From assembly GCA_038326205.1 (NCBI GenBank), contig JBBQJV010000008.1, positions 18,751-82,750 on the forward strand: a stretch of 64,000 nucleotides of DNA, given 5' to 3'. Position numbers and translations under genes: made by a program. Shown here in pieces: positions 22,613 through 31,677 of the stretch (its first letter is position 1; each line of letters opens with the position of its first letter). A model generated the notes under the pieces. That model did no database searches. It saw only the letters and a program-made list of their open reading frames with translations, and was not told the origin of the DNA. This DNA comes from UBA7672 sp038326205 (lineage in GTDB: Bacteria > Pseudomonadota > Alphaproteobacteria > Caulobacterales > Hyphomonadaceae).

Positions 22613-24080
22613 ACCGCCGCTCGTCATCGTCGAGAAACAGAAGGGCGCCATGCGCCTCGTCACGCTCAGCCGTGTGGCGCGTCGGGCAGGGCTCATGCCC
22701 GGCATCTCGCTGGCGGATGCACGCGCCCGCATCCCCGACCTCTGGGTCGAGGAGATCGACCACGCCGCCGACGCCGCCCTGCTGGATGCCATCGCCGAAG
22801 ACTGCGACCGCGTCACGCCCATCGTGATGGTCGATGCGCCCGATGGCCTGCTGCTCGACATCACCGGGTCGGAGCATCTGTTTAGCGATGAGGCGAAGCT
22901 GCGCACAGGCCTGTCGCAACGCCTTCGCCGGGCGGGGATGCATGTCCGCACCGTGATCGCCAGCGCGCCAGATGCTGCTCGCGCGCTCGCCCGCCACGGC
23001 AATGTCGCGATCGTGCCGCCGGGGGAAGAAGCAGCGTTCGTCCGCTCGCTGCCCATCGCCGCGCTGAACCTGCCCGAGAAAGACCGCCTCGCCATCTCTC
23101 GCGCCGGTCTCAAGACCATGGGCGCCCTCGCCAGTCGCCCCACGCAACTCTTCTCTGCCCGCTTCGGCGAAGAGATGACCCTCCGCCTCGCGCGTCTGCA
23201 GGGCATTGCGCCATCTCCGCTCACGCCACGCCGCGCCGCGCCGATGCTGTGGGTCGAGCGCCGCTTCGTCGAACCCATCGGCCGCGTCGAGCACGTCGAG
23301 GCCGCCCTCTCAGAACTTGCGCACGAGGCCTGCACGCGTCTCACCGAACTGCGCGAAGGCGGCCGCGCTTTCGAGGCGACCTTCCATCGCGCCGACGGCG
23401 CCGTGCGCCGCATCCTGATTGAGACTGGTCGCCCGATACGCGACCCTGCCGTCGTGTTGCGGCTGTTCCGGGAAAAGCTGGATTCGCTCAGCGATCCCAT
23501 CGATCCCGGTTTCGGCTTCGACATGATGCGCCTCGCTCTGCTGCAGACCGAACCGCTCGCCTCGATCCAGTCCGGCCTCGATGGCCGCGCGCTGGAGGCG
23601 GACGCGATTGCTGATCTCGCCGACCGCCTCGCCACCCGCTTCGGGCCAGAGCGCGTCGTCCGCTTCATCCCCGAGAACACGCACGACCCCGCCCGCGCCG
23701 CCCGCGCCGTGCCGGCGACCTTCAATCCCCCCGCCACCTTCAACCCCATGACCTCCACCGTCTGGCCCACCCCGGAGGAGGGCGAGCCTCCGTTGCGTCC
23801 ACTTCATATGCTCAACCCGCCCCAGCCCGTCAGCGTTGGGATGGCGGAAATTCCCGATGGTCCGCCGCGCCGCTTCACATGGCGGCGCCGGCAGCACGAC
23901 ATCGTTCACGCCGAGGGGCCCGAACGCATCGCCCCCGAATGGTGGCGTGCGCCCGGCGAGACTGGGCGCGACTACTACCGTATCGAGGATTCCGAAGGCC
24001 GCCGCTTCTGGCTTTTCCGCGCCGGCGCCTATGGCGGCGCATCGCCCCCCGCCTGGTATCTCCACGGCGTCTTCGCATGA
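22455..24080 (+). CDS. imuB: ImuB, catalytically inactive Y-family polymerase-like protein
   Basis: About 541 residues from GTG (TTG at 22440 is also possible). The Y-family fold is seen from RRFLAVWFPTLPADRI onwards, but the catalytic acids are missing: the motif normally DxDxFFA reads LAVWFP, and the SxDE motif reads LLLDITGS. This is normal for ImuB, a scaffold joining clamp, ImuA and DnaE2. A canonical clamp-binding pentapeptide is not evident; RPTQLFSARF and PLASIQSGLDG are weak candidates. The C-terminal part (RRFTWRRRQHDIVHAEGPERIAPEWW, then RDYYRIEDSEGRRFWLFR) is typical. It ends in ATGA shared with dnaE2. Confidence 0.9.
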   Translation: MTAFLSATSPRTGQQQTARRFLAVWFPTLPADRIMRQIAQAPTWQAKDGAQDKPPLVIVEKQKGAMRLVTLSRVARRAGLMPGISLADARARIPDLWVEEIDHAADAALLDAIAEDCDRVTPIVMVDAPDGLLLDITGSEHLFSDEAKLRTGLSQRLRRAGMHVRTVIASAPDAARALARHGNVAIVPPGEEAAFVRSLPIAALNLPEKDRLAISRAGLKTMGALASRPTQLFSARFGEEMTLRLARLQGIAPSPLTPRRAAPMLWVERRFVEPIGRVEHVEAALSELAHEACTRLTELREGGRAFEATFHRADGAVRRILIETGRPIRDPAVVLRLFREKLDSLSDPIDPGFGFDMMRLALLQTEPLASIQSGLDGRALEADAIADLADRLATRFGPERVVRFIPENTHDPARAARAVPATFNPPATFNPMTSTVWPTPEEGEPPLRPLHMLNPPQPVSVGMAEIPDGPPRRFTWRRRQHDIVHAEGPERIAPEWWRAPGETGRDYYRIEDSEGRRFWLFRAGAYGGASPPAWYLHGVFA

Positions 24081-27000
24081 GCACGCCATCGGACATCCTC
24101 ATCTTTTCTTCACGCCCCGGCGAGGACGCAACGCCCGATCCGCCCCCCTATGCCGAACTCGCCGCCGCCACCAACTTCTCTTTCCTGCGCGGCGCCTCCA
24201 ACGCGCAGGACATGGTCCTCACATCCATCCTGCTCGGCCACACCGGTATCGGCATCGCCGACCGCAACACGCTCTCCGGTGTCGTCCGCGCATGGTCTGC
24301 CCTGAACCGCATTCGCGAAGATGGCCTGCCTCCGCCCACGCGCAAAAGGGAGGGTGGCTCGCCCGGCGAGTTTGGCTGGCAAGAGCATCCCGATGAGAAA
24401 GCTCTCGCCGCTTTTCAGGACCAGCTGAAAGCCCGCGCAAACGCCTTCCGCCTTTTCACCGGTGTCCGCCTCGTATTTGACGACGGGACGCCTGACATCA
24501 TCGCCTATCCCGAAAACCGAAATGGTTGGGGCCGGCTTTGCCGCCTGCTCACCGTGGGCAATACGCGTCCATCGACAGACGGATCACGCGCCATCAAAGG
24601 CGAATGCCGCCTCACGCGCGATGATCTCGTCGCCTATGCCGAAGACCTGTTGCTCATTGTCATGCCGGACGCACGCCTCGAAAGTGTGCAGGCAACGCTT
24701 ACGTATCTTGTCCGCATTCGCCCGGGCGCCGTCTGGCTCGGCGCTACAATGCAACGCAGCGGCACAGACGCTCGCCGTCTCTCGCGCCTGCGCGCGATCG
24801 CCAGTGCATCCGGCGCGCCGCTCATCGCCACTAATGACGCGCTCTATCATTCGGCTGACCAACGCGACCTCCAGGACGTGATGACCTGCATCCGCGAAGG
24901 CGTAAAAATCGAGAGCGCCGGCCACTTGCTTGAGGCGAATGCCGAACGCCATCTCAAGCCCGCACAGGAAATGGCGCGTCTCTTCCGCGCCGCGCCCGAA
25001 GCCATCGCGGAGACACAAAATCTACTCGCCCGTATCGACTTCGATATGGCGCAGCTCAAATACGAATACCCCGACGAGCCCGTGCCGCCGGGCTGGAAGG
25101 ACCAGGATTATCTCGCGCATCTCACCGCTGCTCACGCCGCCATGCGTTATCCTGATGGCGTACCGAACAAGATCGAGAAGCTTCTCGCCTTTGAACTCGA
25201 TTTCATCGCGCGCCATGATCTCGCGCGCTACTTCCTTACCATCTATGACGTGGTCCGCTTTGCGAAGGACAGGGGCATTCTCTGTCAGGGCAGGGGCTCG
25301 GCCGCCAACTCCGCCGTTTGCTACGCGCTCGGCATAACCTCGGTTGATCCCAATACCTTCGATCTTCTCTTCGCACGCTTCATGTCCGACGAACGGCGCG
25401 AACCACCCGACATCGATGTCGATTTCGAACACGAGCGGCGCGAGGAAGTGATCCAGTACATCTATACCCGTTATGGCCGCCATCGCGCCGGCATCGCTTC
25501 CACCGTTATCCACTACCGTCCGCGCAGCGCCATGCGCGAAGTCGGCAAGGTCTTCGGACTCACGGATGATGTCACCGCCCGCCTTTCTGGCCTTGTCTGG
25601 GGTAGCTGGGGCGCGGCGCCGGCCACACAGCAATTGCGTCAGGCCGGGCTTGATCCGGAGAATCCCTTCCTTCATCGCGCGCTACAATTCGCGAACAGGT
25701 TGATGGGTTTCCCGCGCCACCTGTCACAGCATGTCGGCGGCTTCGTTCTGGCGCGCGATCGGCTCGACGAACTGGTCCCCATCGGCAATGCCGCGATGGA
25801 CGAGCGCACCTTCATCGAATGGGACAAGGATGACATCGATGCGCTGGGTCTGATGAAAGTTGATATCCTCGCGCTCGGTATGCTCACCTGCATCCGCAAG
25901 GCGTTCGATCTCTTGCATCAGCAAGGCGGAAACAAGCTCGCATTGCAGGATGTGCCGCCCGAGGATCCCGCCGTCTACGACATGCTATGCAAGGGCGACT
26001 CGATCGGTGTTTTCCAGGTCGAAAGCCGCGCACAGATCGCCATGCTGCCGCGCCTTCGTCCACGAAAATTCTACGATCTCGTCATCGAGGTGGCGATCGT
26101 TCGCCCGGGCCCGATTCAGGGCGATATGGTCCACCCCTATCTGCGCCGCCGTAATGGCGAGGAACCCACCATCTTTCCATCGCCCGCGCCTGAGCACGGT
26201 CCACCAGATGAATTGCGCACGCTACTGAAGGAGACCTTCGGCGTGCCGCTGTTCCAAGAACAGGCGATGAAGCTCGCCATGGTGGCCGCGCGGTTTTCGC
26301 CCGAGGATGCCAATAAGCTCCGCCGCGCCATGGCCACCTTCCGCAATGTCGGCACCATCCACCTGTTCGAACAAAAAATGATCGAGGGCATGGTCGCGCG
26401 GGGCTACGAACGCGATTTCGCCGCGCGCTGCTTTGAACAGATCAAGGGCTTCGGCTCCTACGGATTCCCCGAAAGCCATGCCGCCGCCTTCGCGCAACTT
26501 GTCTATGTCTCGTCATGGCTGAAATGCCATCATCCGGCGGCCTTTGCCTGCGCGCTGCTCAACTCGCAGCCCATGGGGTTTTATGCCCCGGCGCAGATCG
26601 TTCGCGATGCGCAGGAACATGGCGTCGAGATCCGCACCATCGACGTGAATCACAGCCATTACGATAACACGCTGGAACGGCGAGAGGATGGTGCGCTCGC
26701 CCTGCGTCTCGGCTTCCGGCAAGTCGATGGCATGCACGAGGACGCCGCCGCCAATCTCGTCACGCGCCGGGGGCGGGGTTTTTCAAGCATCGCCGACATG
26801 CGCCAGCGCGGCCGCGTCTCGGCGCCGATGCTGCGTCGGCTCGCCGATGCGGATGCGTTCCGGTCCCTCGCGCAGGACAGGCGACAGGCGATGTGGGATG
26901 TTCGCCGCCTGCCGAATGATGATGTGCTGCCTCTCTTCGCCGCCGCGGATGCGCGCGAACTGGGGCACGAGCCGGAAAGCAATCTCCCCGAAATGCCGCT

Positions 27001-27535
27001 CGGCGAGCATGTCGCGGCGGATTACCAGACGGCGCGCCTTTCATTGAAGGCGCACCCGATGCAGATCCTGCGTCCGGTCTTCGCCGCCGAGCGCATTCTC
27101 TCCTGCGAACAGACCTCCGCGTTGAAGGACGGCTACTGGGCGCGCACCGCCGGCATCGTTCTCGTCCGACAGAGGCCGGGCAATGGCAAGGCGATCTTCA
27201 TCACGCTGGAGGACGAAACTGGCGTCACCAACGCGTTGCTCTGGGCCCGCACCTTCGAGAAATTCCGCTCGCAGGTGATGGGCGCCCGCCTTTTGTTGAT
27301 CGAGGGCAGGGTGCAGAGAAGCAAGGAAGGCGTCACCCACCTGATGGGCGCGCGCGTCTTCGATCGCTCGGCCGAACTTGAGCGCCTGTCAGAGGACCAT
27401 GTTGTTGAGACAGAACTGACGCGCGCCGACGAGATCAAACACCCACCACATCCACGCGGCCCCAAAAGCCCGGACGGCATGTTCGTCCACCCCCGCAATG
27501 TCCGTGTCCTGCCAAAATCGCGCGATTTTCACTGA
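24077..27535 (+). CDS. dnaE2: Error-prone DNA polymerase III alpha subunit DnaE2 (ImuC)
   Basis: 1,152 residues starting at the ATGA overlap with imuB. The PHP domain begins YAELAAATNFSFLRGASN; family motifs include QGRGSAANSAVCYALGIT, the catalytic PDIDVDFEHERREEVIQYIY, and FQVESRAQIAMLPRLRPRKFYDLVIEVAIVRPGPIQG. An OB-fold nucleic-acid-binding domain near the C-terminus (GIVLVRQRPGNGKAIFITLEDETG) is followed by the conserved ending HPRNVRVLPKSRDFH. DnaE2 is the translesion polymerase of the SOS mutasome, clamp-bound through ImuB. Last gene of the operon. Confidence 0.96.
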   Translation: MSTPSDILIFSSRPGEDATPDPPPYAELAAATNFSFLRGASNAQDMVLTSILLGHTGIGIADRNTLSGVVRAWSALNRIREDGLPPPTRKREGGSPGEFGWQEHPDEKALAAFQDQLKARANAFRLFTGVRLVFDDGTPDIIAYPENRNGWGRLCRLLTVGNTRPSTDGSRAIKGECRLTRDDLVAYAEDLLLIVMPDARLESVQATLTYLVRIRPGAVWLGATMQRSGTDARRLSRLRAIASASGAPLIATNDALYHSADQRDLQDVMTCIREGVKIESAGHLLEANAERHLKPAQEMARLFRAAPEAIAETQNLLARIDFDMAQLKYEYPDEPVPPGWKDQDYLAHLTAAHAAMRYPDGVPNKIEKLLAFELDFIARHDLARYFLTIYDVVRFAKDRGILCQGRGSAANSAVCYALGITSVDPNTFDLLFARFMSDERREPPDIDVDFEHERREEVIQYIYTRYGRHRAGIASTVIHYRPRSAMREVGKVFGLTDDVTARLSGLVWGSWGAAPATQQLRQAGLDPENPFLHRALQFANRLMGFPRHLSQHVGGFVLARDRLDELVPIGNAAMDERTFIEWDKDDIDALGLMKVDILALGMLTCIRKAFDLLHQQGGNKLALQDVPPEDPAVYDMLCKGDSIGVFQVESRAQIAMLPRLRPRKFYDLVIEVAIVRPGPIQGDMVHPYLRRRNGEEPTIFPSPAPEHGPPDELRTLLKETFGVPLFQEQAMKLAMVAARFSPEDANKLRRAMATFRNVGTIHLFEQKMIEGMVARGYERDFAARCFEQIKGFGSYGFPESHAAAFAQLVYVSSWLKCHHPAAFACALLNSQPMGFYAPAQIVRDAQEHGVEIRTIDVNHSHYDNTLERREDGALALRLGFRQVDGMHEDAAANLVTRRGRGFSSIADMRQRGRVSAPMLRRLADADAFRSLAQDRRQAMWDVRRLPNDDVLPLFAAADARELGHEPESNLPEMPLGEHVAADYQTARLSLKAHPMQILRPVFAAERILSCEQTSALKDGYWARTAGIVLVRQRPGNGKAIFITLEDETGVTNALLWARTFEKFRSQVMGARLLLIEGRVQRSKEGVTHLMGARVFDRSAELERLSEDHVVETELTRADEIKHPPHPRGPKSPDGMFVHPRNVRVLPKSRDFH

Positions 27536-28275
27536 AACACCGTGTGCAATTTCGGCGGAAAGCGAAAAATCTTCCACCCCAGTTTCAAATACTTGTCGCA
27601 AGAAGCTGCAGGATGGCTCCACTGCAAAAATAAATGTCCGCAGATCGCCGTCCGCCTACCAATTCGGCGGCCGCATAATGCGCTCCATGACGCGAGCGCG
27701 AACACGCACAGACGGAGTTGTTACCCCGCCGCCCATCCAGCTCTTACTGGAAGTGGCGCTGTGCCCGTTCGTGAGTCTCATGCAAGGCGTCGCCTCAACT
27801 CTCCAGTTGATCTTCAACCGCAGCACCGGTGATTGGCAAACGCACGATGCGAAAGCAGAACTGCCCCGAGAGACGAGCGACATTTCGCATGAAGGAACCA
27901 CCGCTCGCTTTCCTCCATCAGTGCAAAGCGCTGGCGGGGTAAGGCTTGATCCGAGCAGCGGACCAATTCGAAAGGCGAACGCCGAAATGACAGCAAAGGC
28001 AGGATCGTCGCGTCTTTGCGACGAGACGGAGGGGGCAGTCATTGCCTCCTATTCAATGTCTCTGTCATGCCGGGCGAAGGCGCGCCGCGCCGTAGACCCG
28101 GAACCCAGCGGCGGCACGCGCGACAATCACCACACCCAAACTCTGGCTTCCGGCTCACGCGCTGTGCGCACGTCCGGAATGATACCGTTAGTGTGTTCAT
28201 CAATTTACGCAAAATAAGCCTGAACCAACGCAGGCTCAAATCCCGCCCCCCGCAGGGATCGCGACCTCATGCCGA
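27536..28275. other. Intergenic region downstream of dnaE2
   Basis: A 740-bp stretch without a gene I can support. Long open frames exist on both strands between about 27650 and 28050 (128 codons on minus, over 200 on plus), but both have irregular, Ser/Arg/Thr-rich composition and no family features, so both are probably spurious. A dispersed palindromic repeat occupies 28063-28184. The A/T content around 27540-27660 is higher than elsewhere. Confidence 0.5.
28063..28184. repeat. Dispersed palindromic repeat (TGTCAT-type), copy 1
   Basis: It begins TGTCATGCCGGGCGAAGGCG, contains ACCCGGAACCCAG, and ends CCGGAATGATA. Its start and middle match the unit at 58550-58660. Such TGTCAT...ATGACA units are common intergenic repeats in alphaproteobacterial genomes. 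Confidence 0.7.
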
Positions 28276-28590
28276 TCAGATCGGCATCCGCATGATCTCT
28301 TGATAGGCCTTGATGACTTCGTCGCGCACCGCGATGACGGTCTCCATCGTCGCTTCGGCGGCGGCCACAGCCGTCACCACATCGACGAGATCGCCCTTGC
28401 CCATCGCAGCATTGGTGACGGCGGTTTCGGCCGAGCTGCCGGCCTGGCTCAGCGAACTCACGGCCGTATTCAAAAGCGATCCGAAGTCCGGCCCGGCAAC
28501 GCCGCCCGTCTCCTTGCCGCCAGCCATACCGCCCAGCGTCTGAGCGACGCCGCCATATGCCTTGACCGCTGAAAGACCCAGATCCGACAT
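28276..28590 (-). CDS. fliE: Flagellar hook-basal body protein FliE
   Basis: 104 residues. FliE links the MS ring to the rod. The C-terminal half (DLVDVVTAVAAAEATMETVIAVRDEVIKAYQEIMRMPI) is the conserved FliE signature, and the N-terminal half is Gly/Ser-rich as usual. Third gene of the flgB-flgC-fliE operon, 26 bp after flgC. Confidence 0.93.
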   Translation of the reverse strand: MSDLGLSAVKAYGGVAQTLGGMAGGKETGGVAGPDFGSLLNTAVSSLSQAGSSAETAVTNAAMGKGDLVDVVTAVAAAEATMETVIAVRDEVIKAYQEIMRMPI

Positions 28591-28616
28591 CTAATGTCTC
28601 CTCACGCTTTCAGCCC

Positions 28617-29033
28617 TCAAGCTTTCAACAATGAGACGACGCCGAGCAGCATCGAACGGCTCGATTCGATCACGTTGAGGTTGGCCTCATACGCGCGCTG
28701 TGCTTCGCGAAGATCAGCCATCTCGATCAGCGTCGAGACATTCGAGGTCTTCACATAGCCATTCGCATCGGCTGCGGGATGGCTCGGGTCGTACTTCATC
28801 TGGAAGGGCGACATGTCCATGCGCGAGCCCGTGACTTTCACCGCGTCCGCGCCGATCTCGCGATCGTAGTACGAGCGGAAAACGGGAGCTTTTCTGCGAT
28901 AAGGATCGCCCCCTGGCGTGTTGGAAGTTGCGTCCGCGTTGGCGAGATTCTCCGCAGAAATCCGGATGCGCACCGTCTGCGCGCGCAGGCCCGTTGCGGC
29001 TGCGCCCATGGCGGACATGAGGTCGGATGACAT
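28617..29033 (-). CDS. flgC: Flagellar basal-body rod protein FlgC
   Basis: 138 residues. FlgC is a proximal rod component exported by the flagellar type III system. It has the N-terminal rod motif RISAENLANADATSNTPGGDPYRRK and the C-terminal YVKTSNVSTLIEMADLREAQRAYEANLNVIE. Between flgB (29 bp upstream) and fliE. Confidence 0.95.
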   Translation of the reverse strand: MSSDLMSAMGAAATGLRAQTVRIRISAENLANADATSNTPGGDPYRRKAPVFRSYYDREIGADAVKVTGSRMDMSPFQMKYDPSHPAADANGYVKTSNVSTLIEMADLREAQRAYEANLNVIESSRSMLLGVVSLLKA

Positions 29034-29062
29034 GTGCGTCGTCTCCTTCGGGCGTCAGCCGC

Positions 29063-29497
29063 TCACCGTCCCGGTGAACGTGACGCCATCCTCAGCAGGC
29101 CCAGACTCTTCTGGTACAAGCCCACCATGGTCTCGAAATCCATTCGGGTTTCGGCGATCTTCATCATCTGCTCCTCGACCACCACGGCATTGCCGTCGAG
29201 CGTCGTTTCGGAGTCAGGAGATTTCACAGGTGTCATGCCCGGCATGGTCGGGCCGTGCGGGGCGCTCATGTGCCCGGCTTGTGTGGCGACCATCGCAGTC
29301 CGCGTCGGCCCGCCGGCGCCACGGCCAGCCATGCGCTGAAGCGTCGCGGCGAAGGCGCCCTGGTCGATATCGCTGGGAACGAAGCCGGGGGTCGACACGT
29401 TGGCGACGTTTTGGGCGACAATTTTCTGACGCTCGCCCAGCATCTGCATGCGGGCCTTCATCAGGGAAAACACGGACATCTGGTTGGGATCGGCCAT
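29063..29497 (-). CDS. flgB: Flagellar basal-body rod protein FlgB
   Basis: 144 residues with the rod-protein signature QKIVAQNVANVSTPGFVPSDIDQGAF near the N-terminus and a C-terminal TRMDFETMVGLYQKSLGLLRMA. First gene of the operon, divergent from fliO with 171 bp between. A perfect CtrA box lies 65 bp upstream, consistent with class II flagellar control. Confidence 0.95.
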   Translation of the reverse strand: MADPNQMSVFSLMKARMQMLGERQKIVAQNVANVSTPGFVPSDIDQGAFAATLQRMAGRGAGGPTRTAMVATQAGHMSAPHGPTMPGMTPVKSPDSETTLDGNAVVVEEQMMKIAETRMDFETMVGLYQKSLGLLRMASRSPGR

Positions 29498-29561
29498 GGC
29501 TTAAGTCCACCCGGGCTCGTCCGTTCGACCGCCCATCGCTAGGCAGATTTGACCGCTTTGC

Positions 29562-29576
29562 TTAAGGGCGTCTTAA
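29562..29576. promoter_or_regulatory. CtrA box (perfect) upstream of flgB
   Basis: TTAA-GGGCGTC-TTAA matches TTAA-N7-TTAA exactly. It is 65 bp from the flgB ATG and 93 bp from fliO, in the divergent flagellar promoter region. Confidence 0.8.
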
Positions 29577-29592
29577 AGCGCGGCGACCGGCG

Positions 29593-29607
29593 TTAACGAT
29601 CCGTTTA
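29593..29607. promoter_or_regulatory. CtrA box (near-perfect) upstream of fliO
   Basis: TTAA-CGATCCG-TTTA differs from TTAA-N7-TTAA at one base. It is 62 bp before the fliO ATG, so each of the two divergent operons has its own candidate box. Confidence 0.7.
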
Positions 29608-29668
29608 CCTGCATTTCCGATGGATTAACCAAGAAACCGGCCCGAATGGCCGCACTTGGTGTCCGAAC

Positions 29669-29998
29669 ATGGACGTGCTCTCAGTCATCAAGGCGCTGGC
29701 GGCCCTGGCTTTCGTGCTCGGCCTGCTGTTGGGGGGCACGTGGCTGCTGCGCAAGTATGGCAGCCGCATTGGTCTCAAGGCCGGGCAAGTCAGCCAGGAC
29801 CTCAAGGTTGTGGAATGGCGCTCGCTCGACATGCGGCGCAAACTTGCGGTCGTCCGCTGGGGCGACAAGGAACATCTCGTCTGTCTTGCGCCAACCGGCG
29901 ACATGCTGATCGCCTCGCGCGAAACACCGCCATCCTTCGCACCGATCCCGCCTTCGACGATCCCGCTCGCAACGAACAAAGGCGAGACCGGACGATGA
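29669..29998 (+). CDS. fliO: Flagellar biosynthetic protein FliO
   Basis: 109 residues with one N-terminal transmembrane helix (LAALAFVLGLLLGGTWLLRKYG), then a small cytoplasmic domain (VVEWRSLDMRRKLAVVRWGDKEHLVCLAPTGDMLI) typical of FliO. FliO assists FliP assembly in the flagellar export gate. Its stop overlaps the fliP start in ATGA. Confidence 0.88.
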   Translation: MDVLSVIKALAALAFVLGLLLGGTWLLRKYGSRIGLKAGQVSQDLKVVEWRSLDMRRKLAVVRWGDKEHLVCLAPTGDMLIASRETPPSFAPIPPSTIPLATNKGETGR

Positions 29999-30750
29999 AA
30001 TTGCTCCGCACCCTCGCGCGTTTCGCGCCGCTCCTCGGGCTGGTTCTGTTCGTGACGCCCGAAGCCCTGCCGCAAACGATCTCCGTCGATCTCGGTACGG
30101 GGCAGGGGATGACGTCGGGCATCGTCCAGATGGTCGCCGCACTCACGGTGCTTTCTCTGGCGCCGTCCATCCTCGTAATGACCACGTCGTTCGTCCGCAT
30201 CGTCGTCGTGCTCTCGCTCGTGCGCACGGCAATCGGCCTGCAGAACGCCCCGCCCAATTCGGTCATCATCTCGCTGTCGCTGTTTCTTACCGCGTTCGTG
30301 ATGACGCCGACCTTCATGCAATCCTACGAAGCAGGCATCCAGCCCTACATGGCCGAGGCGATCACGCTAGAGGAAGCGATCCCGCGCGTGCTCGGTCCGA
30401 TACAGAAATTCATGGGCGCGCATGCCAACGAAGCAGACGTCGCCCTGTTCGCAAACATGGCGAATATCCAGAACCTGCAGAATGCTTCCGATGCACCGTT
30501 CCAGGTTCTGGCGCCAGCCTTCATGATCTCGGAACTGAAGCGCGCCTTCGAAATCGGCTTCATGGTCTTCCTGCCCTTCCTGGTTATCGACCTGGTCGTA
30601 TCCTCGATCCTGATGGCGATGGGCATGATGATGCTGCCGCCCGTCACCATCTCGCTGCCGTTCAAGCTGATCTTCTTCGTACTGATCGATGGCTGGCGCA
30701 TGCTGTCGGGCTCGCTGGTCGAAAGCTTCACGCAGGTCCCCCCCAGCTGA
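29995..30750 (+). CDS. fliP: Flagellar type III secretion gate protein FliP
   Basis: 251 residues with an N-terminal signal (LLGLVLFVTPEALPQ) and four transmembrane helices. Diagnostic motifs are TSFVRIVVVLSLVRTAIGLQNAPPNSVIISLSLFLTAFVM, PFQVLAPAFMISELKRAFEIGF and MGMMMLPPVTISLPFKLIFFVLIDGW. FliP forms the core of the export gate with FliQ and FliR, which are not in this window. Translationally coupled to fliO. Confidence 0.96.
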   Translation: MKLLRTLARFAPLLGLVLFVTPEALPQTISVDLGTGQGMTSGIVQMVAALTVLSLAPSILVMTTSFVRIVVVLSLVRTAIGLQNAPPNSVIISLSLFLTAFVMTPTFMQSYEAGIQPYMAEAITLEEAIPRVLGPIQKFMGAHANEADVALFANMANIQNLQNASDAPFQVLAPAFMISELKRAFEIGFMVFLPFLVIDLVVSSILMAMGMMMLPPVTISLPFKLIFFVLIDGWRMLSGSLVESFTQVPPS

Positions 30751-30789
30751 TCGTGGCGAGTTGATCTTGCATCACGACGCGACTATCTC

Positions 30790-31677
30790 GTGGCCATGGC
30801 GGGGACACCGAAAGCCGAATTCGTTGTCACGGAGAGGCTGGTCCGCGACCTGATCGCCGACCAGCATCCGGATTTCGCCGCGCTTCCGATCAGGCTCTCA
30901 GGAGAAGGCTGGGACAATTACACATTTCGTCTTGGCGAGAATCTTGCCGTCCGCCTTCCGCGCCGCGAAGCAGGCCTTGACCTTATACGCAACGAACAAC
31001 GGTGGCTGGCTGAAGCAGCGCACGACGTTACCCTGCCCGTACCTGCTCCCATCGCCATCGGTGCGCCCGGCCTCGGCTACAAATGCCCATGGAGCATAGT
31101 GCCATGGATTGAAGGCGCACCAGTCGACCACGCTCCGCTGGATGCAGAGCAGGGGCGTGTGCTCGCCTCCTTCCTGCGCGCGCTTCACCGTTCCGCACCG
31201 CCTGGTGCGCCGCTAAATCCCGGGCGCGGCGTGCGCCTGGAAATCCGTCGCGAGCGCTTTGCGCAGTGTCTTGATCGGCTGCGCTCTTCATCGGACGTCA
31301 TCACGCCCTCCATCGACGCTGCCTGGCAGACCGCGCTCGAGGCGCCTTTCGCAGAGACGAGCGTCTGGCTGCACGGCGATCTGCATGCACAGAATGTGCT
31401 GTCCAAGCATGGCCGCCTCGCCGGTATTATTGACTGGGGCGACATGTGCGCGGGCGACGCGGCCGTCGATCTCTGCAGCGTGTGGGGCATCCTCCCGCAG
31501 GCCTCCGCACGCGCTGAAGCCCTTAAGGCTTACGCGCCCGAGGACGCGCTGCTGGTCCGCGCCCGCGGCTGGGCAGTCCTCTTCGGCGCCACGCTTTACG
31601 AGAACGGCCGCCTCGATGATCCGCGCCAAGCAGCCATCGGCGAAGCGACCCTGCGCCGCCTCGCCGAAGACCTTTAG
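30790..31677 (+). CDS. Aminoglycoside phosphotransferase family protein
   Basis: 295 residues from GTG (ATG two codons later is equally likely). The kinase-like fold shows GEGWDNYTFRLGENLAVRLPRR at the nucleotide site, the catalytic HGDLHAQNVLSKHG and the metal-binding IDWGDMCAGDAAVDL. Family members phosphorylate aminoglycosides, macrolides or other hydroxyl metabolites; nothing in the context indicates the substrate. It is convergent with the next gene, overlapping by 4 bp. Confidence 0.87.
   Translation: MAMAGTPKAEFVVTERLVRDLIADQHPDFAALPIRLSGEGWDNYTFRLGENLAVRLPRREAGLDLIRNEQRWLAEAAHDVTLPVPAPIAIGAPGLGYKCPWSIVPWIEGAPVDHAPLDAEQGRVLASFLRALHRSAPPGAPLNPGRGVRLEIRRERFAQCLDRLRSSSDVITPSIDAAWQTALEAPFAETSVWLHGDLHAQNVLSKHGRLAGIIDWGDMCAGDAAVDLCSVWGILPQASARAEALKAYAPEDALLVRARGWAVLFGATLYENGRLDDPRQAAIGEATLRRLAEDL

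Noticed and set aside
27498..28217. 239-codon plus-strand frame after dnaE2
   Set aside because: It begins inside dnaE2 in another frame, runs through a palindromic repeat, and has no recognisable domain.
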